A stretch of DNA of 64,000 bases from Streptomyces griseiscabiei. GTDB lineage: Bacteria > Actinomycetota > Actinomycetes > Streptomycetales > Streptomycetaceae. The stretch's first letter is position 1; each line of letters starts with the position of its first letter. A model generated the notes under the pieces. The model was not told where the DNA came from. It worked only from the letters and a program-made list of their open reading frames with translations, and ran no database searches. Shown one piece after another: positions 61,279 through 64,000 of this stretch. Location of the stretch: positions 2,790,001 through 2,854,000 of the forward strand of contig NZ_JAGJBZ010000002.1 of NCBI RefSeq assembly GCF_020010925.1, given 5' to 3'. The position numbers were made by a program, and so were the translations under genes.

Positions 61279-62165
61279 GGACTCACTCGCTTTCTGATCT
61301 CCGGTCGGGTTCCCAGCCGGGCCTCCATTGTCGGCACGCGTTCCAGGACGCCGCCCGCGAACACGTCGTACAGCGGCAGCGTTTCGAGGTGGACGTACCC
61401 GATGTGGCAGTCGCAGACGGCCAGCGGGCACGGACGGGGCGAGAGCGCCGCGCGGAACGATCCGTCGTACAGATTGCCCAGTTCGGCCTTGACGAAGTGA
61501 CAGCGCCGGACCGTCCCCTCGCCGTCCACCGAGACGACCGTGGAACCGGTGCGGCAGGCCCGGCCCGCCGAGCGGTGCGGATGGCGGCTGAAGGGGAAGA
61601 GCGGATCCAACTCGCCCCACACCGTCGCCTCCTCGTCGGTGTACGTGTGTCCGTCGGCCGCGTTCACCCACAGATACACCCGCTCCGGCAGCTCCCCGCG
61701 CAGCCGCCGGGCGTGCTCCAGATGCTCGGGCAGACCGACGATGCCCACACTGAAGCGGATGCCCATCGCGTCCAGCCGGCGCGTCTTGTCGAGGAACCGC
61801 TCGTACGGGGTCTGCCCGGGGTGGTACGTGCACCACAGCGCCACCGTCTCCGGATCGGCCTCCGCCAGCCACTCCGTACGGCAGCTCAGGTTCGTCTGGA
61901 TCACCACCCGGTCGATGTGCGGCTCGTGGGAGAGGCCGACCAGGGCCTCGCGGTACCAGGAGCGCACCAGCCCCTCGCCCCACGGCGTGAACAGCACCGA
62001 GAGCCGGTCGCCGGTCTGCTCCCGTGCCCAGCCGGTGAAACGCTCCAGGGCCGCGCGATCGGCCCGCAACCGGGCCGTCGAGTCGCGGCGCTTGGCGAAC
62101 GGGCAGTAGGGGCAGTCGTAGTCGCAGGAGGCGAGCGGCCCCCGGTACAGGATCGTCAGGTCCAT
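61275..62165 (-). CDS. Radical SAM protein, STM4011 family
   Basis: A 296-residue radical SAM enzyme. The cluster-binding CxxxCxxC is in ASCDYDCPYCPFAKR (near residues 13-21), and FTPWGEG is the GGE-like SAM motif. The C-terminal region has extra Cys residues (GRACRTGS, VRRCHFVK, PRPCPLAVCDCHIGYVH) that could bind a second Fe-S cluster. The chain matches the STM4011 group known from a Salmonella gene cluster of unknown function. It lies between the STM4012 gene (13 bp) and a coupled thioesterase gene. The reaction is unknown; a peptide or small-molecule radical modification is likely. Confidence 0.9.
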   Translation of the reverse strand: MDLTILYRGPLASCDYDCPYCPFAKRRDSTARLRADRAALERFTGWAREQTGDRLSVLFTPWGEGLVRSWYREALVGLSHEPHIDRVVIQTNLSCRTEWLAEADPETVALWCTYHPGQTPYERFLDKTRRLDAMGIRFSVGIVGLPEHLEHARRLRGELPERVYLWVNAADGHTYTDEEATVWGELDPLFPFSRHPHRSAGRACRTGSTVVSVDGEGTVRRCHFVKAELGNLYDGSFRAALSPRPCPLAVCDCHIGYVHLETLPLYDVFAGGVLERVPTMEARLGTRPEIRKRVSP

Positions 62166-62178
62166 GGTCCCGGTCCCG

Positions 62179-63555
62179 TCACTTCGGCTCGTACGCGGCC
62201 ATCGCCGCCCGCACGGCGGGGGAGAAGAAGCCGGGACCGATCGCGTCGGAGTGGGCCAGCCCCTCGGCGGTCAGCCGCAGCAGCCCGCCGCCCGTGCCCG
62301 CCTCCGTCAGCCAGCCGCGTGACGCCAGCAGGTCCAGCTCTCGGGGGAAGTCCGCGTACGGGTCCGAGCCGAACCGCCGCCGGTACTCCGCCACCGGCAG
62401 CCCCCGCGCCTGCAGCAGCGACTGCAGCAGATGACGGCGCCGCGCCTCGTCCTCGTCGACCACACGGCCGTGCACGGCCCGCCCGAAGTCCTCGGTCACC
62501 GTGTAGTCGTCGATGATCGTGCGGATCTGCCCCATGTCCACCGCGTAGTCGAAGGAGTAGTGCACCTTCGAGGTGTACGAACGGGCCCCGCAGCCCAGGC
62601 CGATCATGCCGTCGGTCTGGCAGGCGTAGTCGTCCGCGCCCTGCGGTGGCGCGTCCGTCCGGCGGAACATCCGCATGGAGACCTGCTCGTAGCCGTGCGC
62701 CAGCAGATGGTCGCGGCCCTCGCGGTAGCGCCGCAGCCGGGCCCCGTCCCAGTCGCGGTCCGCGACCGCAGGGTCCGCGTGGCGGCCGAGACCGGTCAAC
62801 GGCCGCACGTACAGCGGATAGAGATAGATCTCCTCCGGCCGCCAGGCGAGGGCCGCGTCCAGCGACAGCCGCCAACTGGCCGCCGTCTGCCCGTCGATGC
62901 CGTAGATCAGGTCGATGTTGAGAACCGGGATCGCGGCCTCCCGGATCCGCGCCAGCGCCGCCTCCACGTCGGAGCGCCGCTGCGGTCGTACGGCCGCACG
63001 CGCCTCCTCCGGTACGAAGCTCTGCACCCCGAGGCTCAGCCGGGTGGCGCCCCGCTCGGCCAGGACGGTCAGCCGGTCGGCGGTCGCCGTGGCGGGGGAG
63101 GCCTCCACGGAGAGCGGGATCGCCCGCAGGTCGGCGCCCATGTGCCGCTCGGCGATGTCGCACAGCCGCTCCAGCTCGGCCGCCTCCAGAAAGGTCGGGG
63201 TACCGCCGCCGAACGCGGCGTTCGCGAACCGCGGCGGCTCCGCGTCGCCGAGCGCCTCCCTGACCGCGCGCGCCTGCCGCTCCAGGGCGTCGAGATAGCG
63301 GCCGGTCAGCCCGTCCGGCGCGCCGATCCGGGTGAACAGGTTGCAGAAGCCGCAGCGCACCTCGCAGAACGGGATGTGCGCGTACAGCGACAGCGCCTGC
63401 CGGGACTCCCCGGCCCACAGGTCCGCGAGGAGCGGGGCACCGGGCAGCTCCCGGTAGGCGGTCTTGTGCGGGTAGGCGTACACGTAGTGCTGGTAGGGGC
63501 GAACCGGTGCCCCCGCCTCGGTCCCCGCCTCGGTCTCGGTCTCGGTCACTGTCAT
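62179..63555 (-). CDS. Radical SAM protein, STM4012 family (HemN/HemW-like)
   Basis: A 458-residue HemN-like enzyme. The radical SAM motif is HIPFCEVRCGFCNLF (CxxxCxxC, near residues 62-69), followed by FGGGTPTFL, the SAM-binding SVEASPAT, LSLGVQSF and NIDLIYGI. The C-terminal HemN_C-like domain runs from about 300 (CQTDGMIGLGCGARSYTS). It is not a coproporphyrinogen oxidase in a heme operon. HemN-like proteins also perform C-methylation or cyclopropanation, using SAM twice. It overlaps the STM4013 gene by 4 bases, which argues for one shared pathway. Confidence 0.9.
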   Translation of the reverse strand: MTVTETETEAGTEAGAPVRPYQHYVYAYPHKTAYRELPGAPLLADLWAGESRQALSLYAHIPFCEVRCGFCNLFTRIGAPDGLTGRYLDALERQARAVREALGDAEPPRFANAAFGGGTPTFLEAAELERLCDIAERHMGADLRAIPLSVEASPATATADRLTVLAERGATRLSLGVQSFVPEEARAAVRPQRRSDVEAALARIREAAIPVLNIDLIYGIDGQTAASWRLSLDAALAWRPEEIYLYPLYVRPLTGLGRHADPAVADRDWDGARLRRYREGRDHLLAHGYEQVSMRMFRRTDAPPQGADDYACQTDGMIGLGCGARSYTSKVHYSFDYAVDMGQIRTIIDDYTVTEDFGRAVHGRVVDEDEARRRHLLQSLLQARGLPVAEYRRRFGSDPYADFPRELDLLASRGWLTEAGTGGGLLRLTAEGLAHSDAIGPGFFSPAVRAAMAAYEPK

Positions 63556-64000
63556 GCGGACGGCTCCAGGAAGAAGTGGCTGTAGGGGACGGTCCACACG
63601 GCCTCGTGGCCGAGGCGGTGCCCGGTGTAGCCGTCCTCGCCGTAGGCGGTGCCGTGGTCGGAACAGACGACGGCGAAGCAGCGGCGCCGGGAACTCATCG
63701 CCGCGAAGAGCCGCCCGACATGCCGGTCGACGTACTCCAGGGCCGCCGCGTGTGTGGCCGGACCGTCGCCCGCCTCCCGCGTGGCGCCCGGCAGATGGAA
63801 CCAGTTCGGCTGGTGCAGCGCCGAGGCGTTGACGAAGAGGAACAGCCGCTGCCCGGCGGGCAGTTCGGCCACGATCCGCTCGGCGCGGGCCACCTGGGAC
63901 TCGAAGGACGTCGGTGACGCCACGGAGAACTCCGGCTCCCAGTGGCTCTCCTGGAACATGCCCGGCAGGACACCGCCGAGCGCCCCCTGCTTGTTGAAGA
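63552..64000 (-). CDS. STM4013/SEN3800-type alkaline-phosphatase-superfamily hydrolase (3' part)
   Basis: This is the C-terminal 148 residues of a sulfatase/alkaline-phosphatase-fold hydrolase; the 5' part is outside the window. The open frame runs to the edge (FNKQGALGGVLPGM at its start). The metal-binding end of the fold is clear: VVCSDHGTAYGEDGYTGHRLGHEAVWTVPYSHFF, where the DHG and the His of the GHRLGHE segment bind zinc or calcium in relatives. Landmarks such as FLFVNASALHQPNWF also fit the STM4013 group. It overlaps the STM4012 gene (ATGA). The substrate is unknown. Confidence 0.85.
   Translation of the reverse strand, partial: FNKQGALGGVLPGMFQESHWEPEFSVASPTSFESQVARAERIVAELPAGQRLFLFVNASALHQPNWFHLPGATREAGDGPATHAAALEYVDRHVGRLFAAMSSRRRCFAVVCSDHGTAYGEDGYTGHRLGHEAVWTVPYSHFFLEPSA

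Overview
The window looks like chromosomal DNA of a Streptomyces or close relative. GC content is very high and third codon positions are almost all G or C, so long open frames appear on both strands. GTG starts are common and many genes begin without a Shine-Dalgarno. The protein families are typical of the genus: ROK regulators, a SpoIIE-type phosphatase, the PF04672 methyltransferase, TerD, DUF1206, DUF4032 and streptogrisin-like protease families. I recognise 57 protein genes, two of them cut by the window edges. I saw no tRNA, rRNA, CRISPR array, transposase or phage gene.

Layout. 1-3862: a sugar ABC importer (binding lipoprotein and two permeases, minus strand) divergent from a ROK repressor, with three inverted repeats between them. 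3941-8438: a small protein, a streptogrisin-like protease, a GNAT acetyltransferase and methyltransferase pair, a secreted HAD phosphatase and an F420/FMN-type oxidoreductase. 8463-13858: a split envelope-stress module (LuxR response regulator, FtsX permease, ABC ATPase and DUF4333 protein on the minus strand, with the histidine kinase divergent). 13935-19418: a peptidoglycan-binding protein, a 240-bp nested palindromic element, a PAS-GAF-SpoIIE-HATPase phosphatase and a Tat-exported PAP2 phosphatase.

19515-29744: a second sugar locus. It contains a BadF-type (GlcNAc kinase-like) kinase and a ROK regulator sharing a divergent palindrome, then a binding lipoprotein, two permeases, two unrecognised proteins that may be polysaccharide-lyase-like, and a P-loop kinase. 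Import, cleavage, phosphorylation and control of one saccharide appear to be encoded together. 29850-45073: mostly single genes, including an ANTAR-GAF regulator, a penicillin-binding-type serine hydrolase, a TerD-CAP-CAP fusion, an RpiR regulator, a cholesterol-oxidase-like flavoprotein, a Tat-exported beta-propeller amidohydrolase, a PobA-like hydroxylase with altered active-site residues and a threonine-dehydratase-like enzyme.

45074-48634: a compact three-gene operon (receiver domain fused to a thioredoxin-reductase-like flavoprotein; cyclic-nucleotide-domain histidine kinase; UBP zinc finger) that looks like a redox signalling device. 48734-54690: a VOC protein, a universal stress protein, a DUF4032 kinase-like protein, a DUF3592-like membrane protein, an acyl-CoA ligase and a hypothetical. 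54738-60510: a complete TctCBA tricarboxylate transporter and its divergent CitA/CitB-type two-component system. 60529-64000: an overlapping operon of STM4013-type hydrolase, STM4012 and STM4011 radical SAM proteins and a type II thioesterase. It is an uncharacterised pathway that continues past the right edge.

The best candidates for an undescribed system are the STM4011-4013/thioesterase operon, the receiver-TrxR/cNMP-kinase/UBP operon, and the two classes of structured intergenic repeat at 14726-14965 and 44915-45035.
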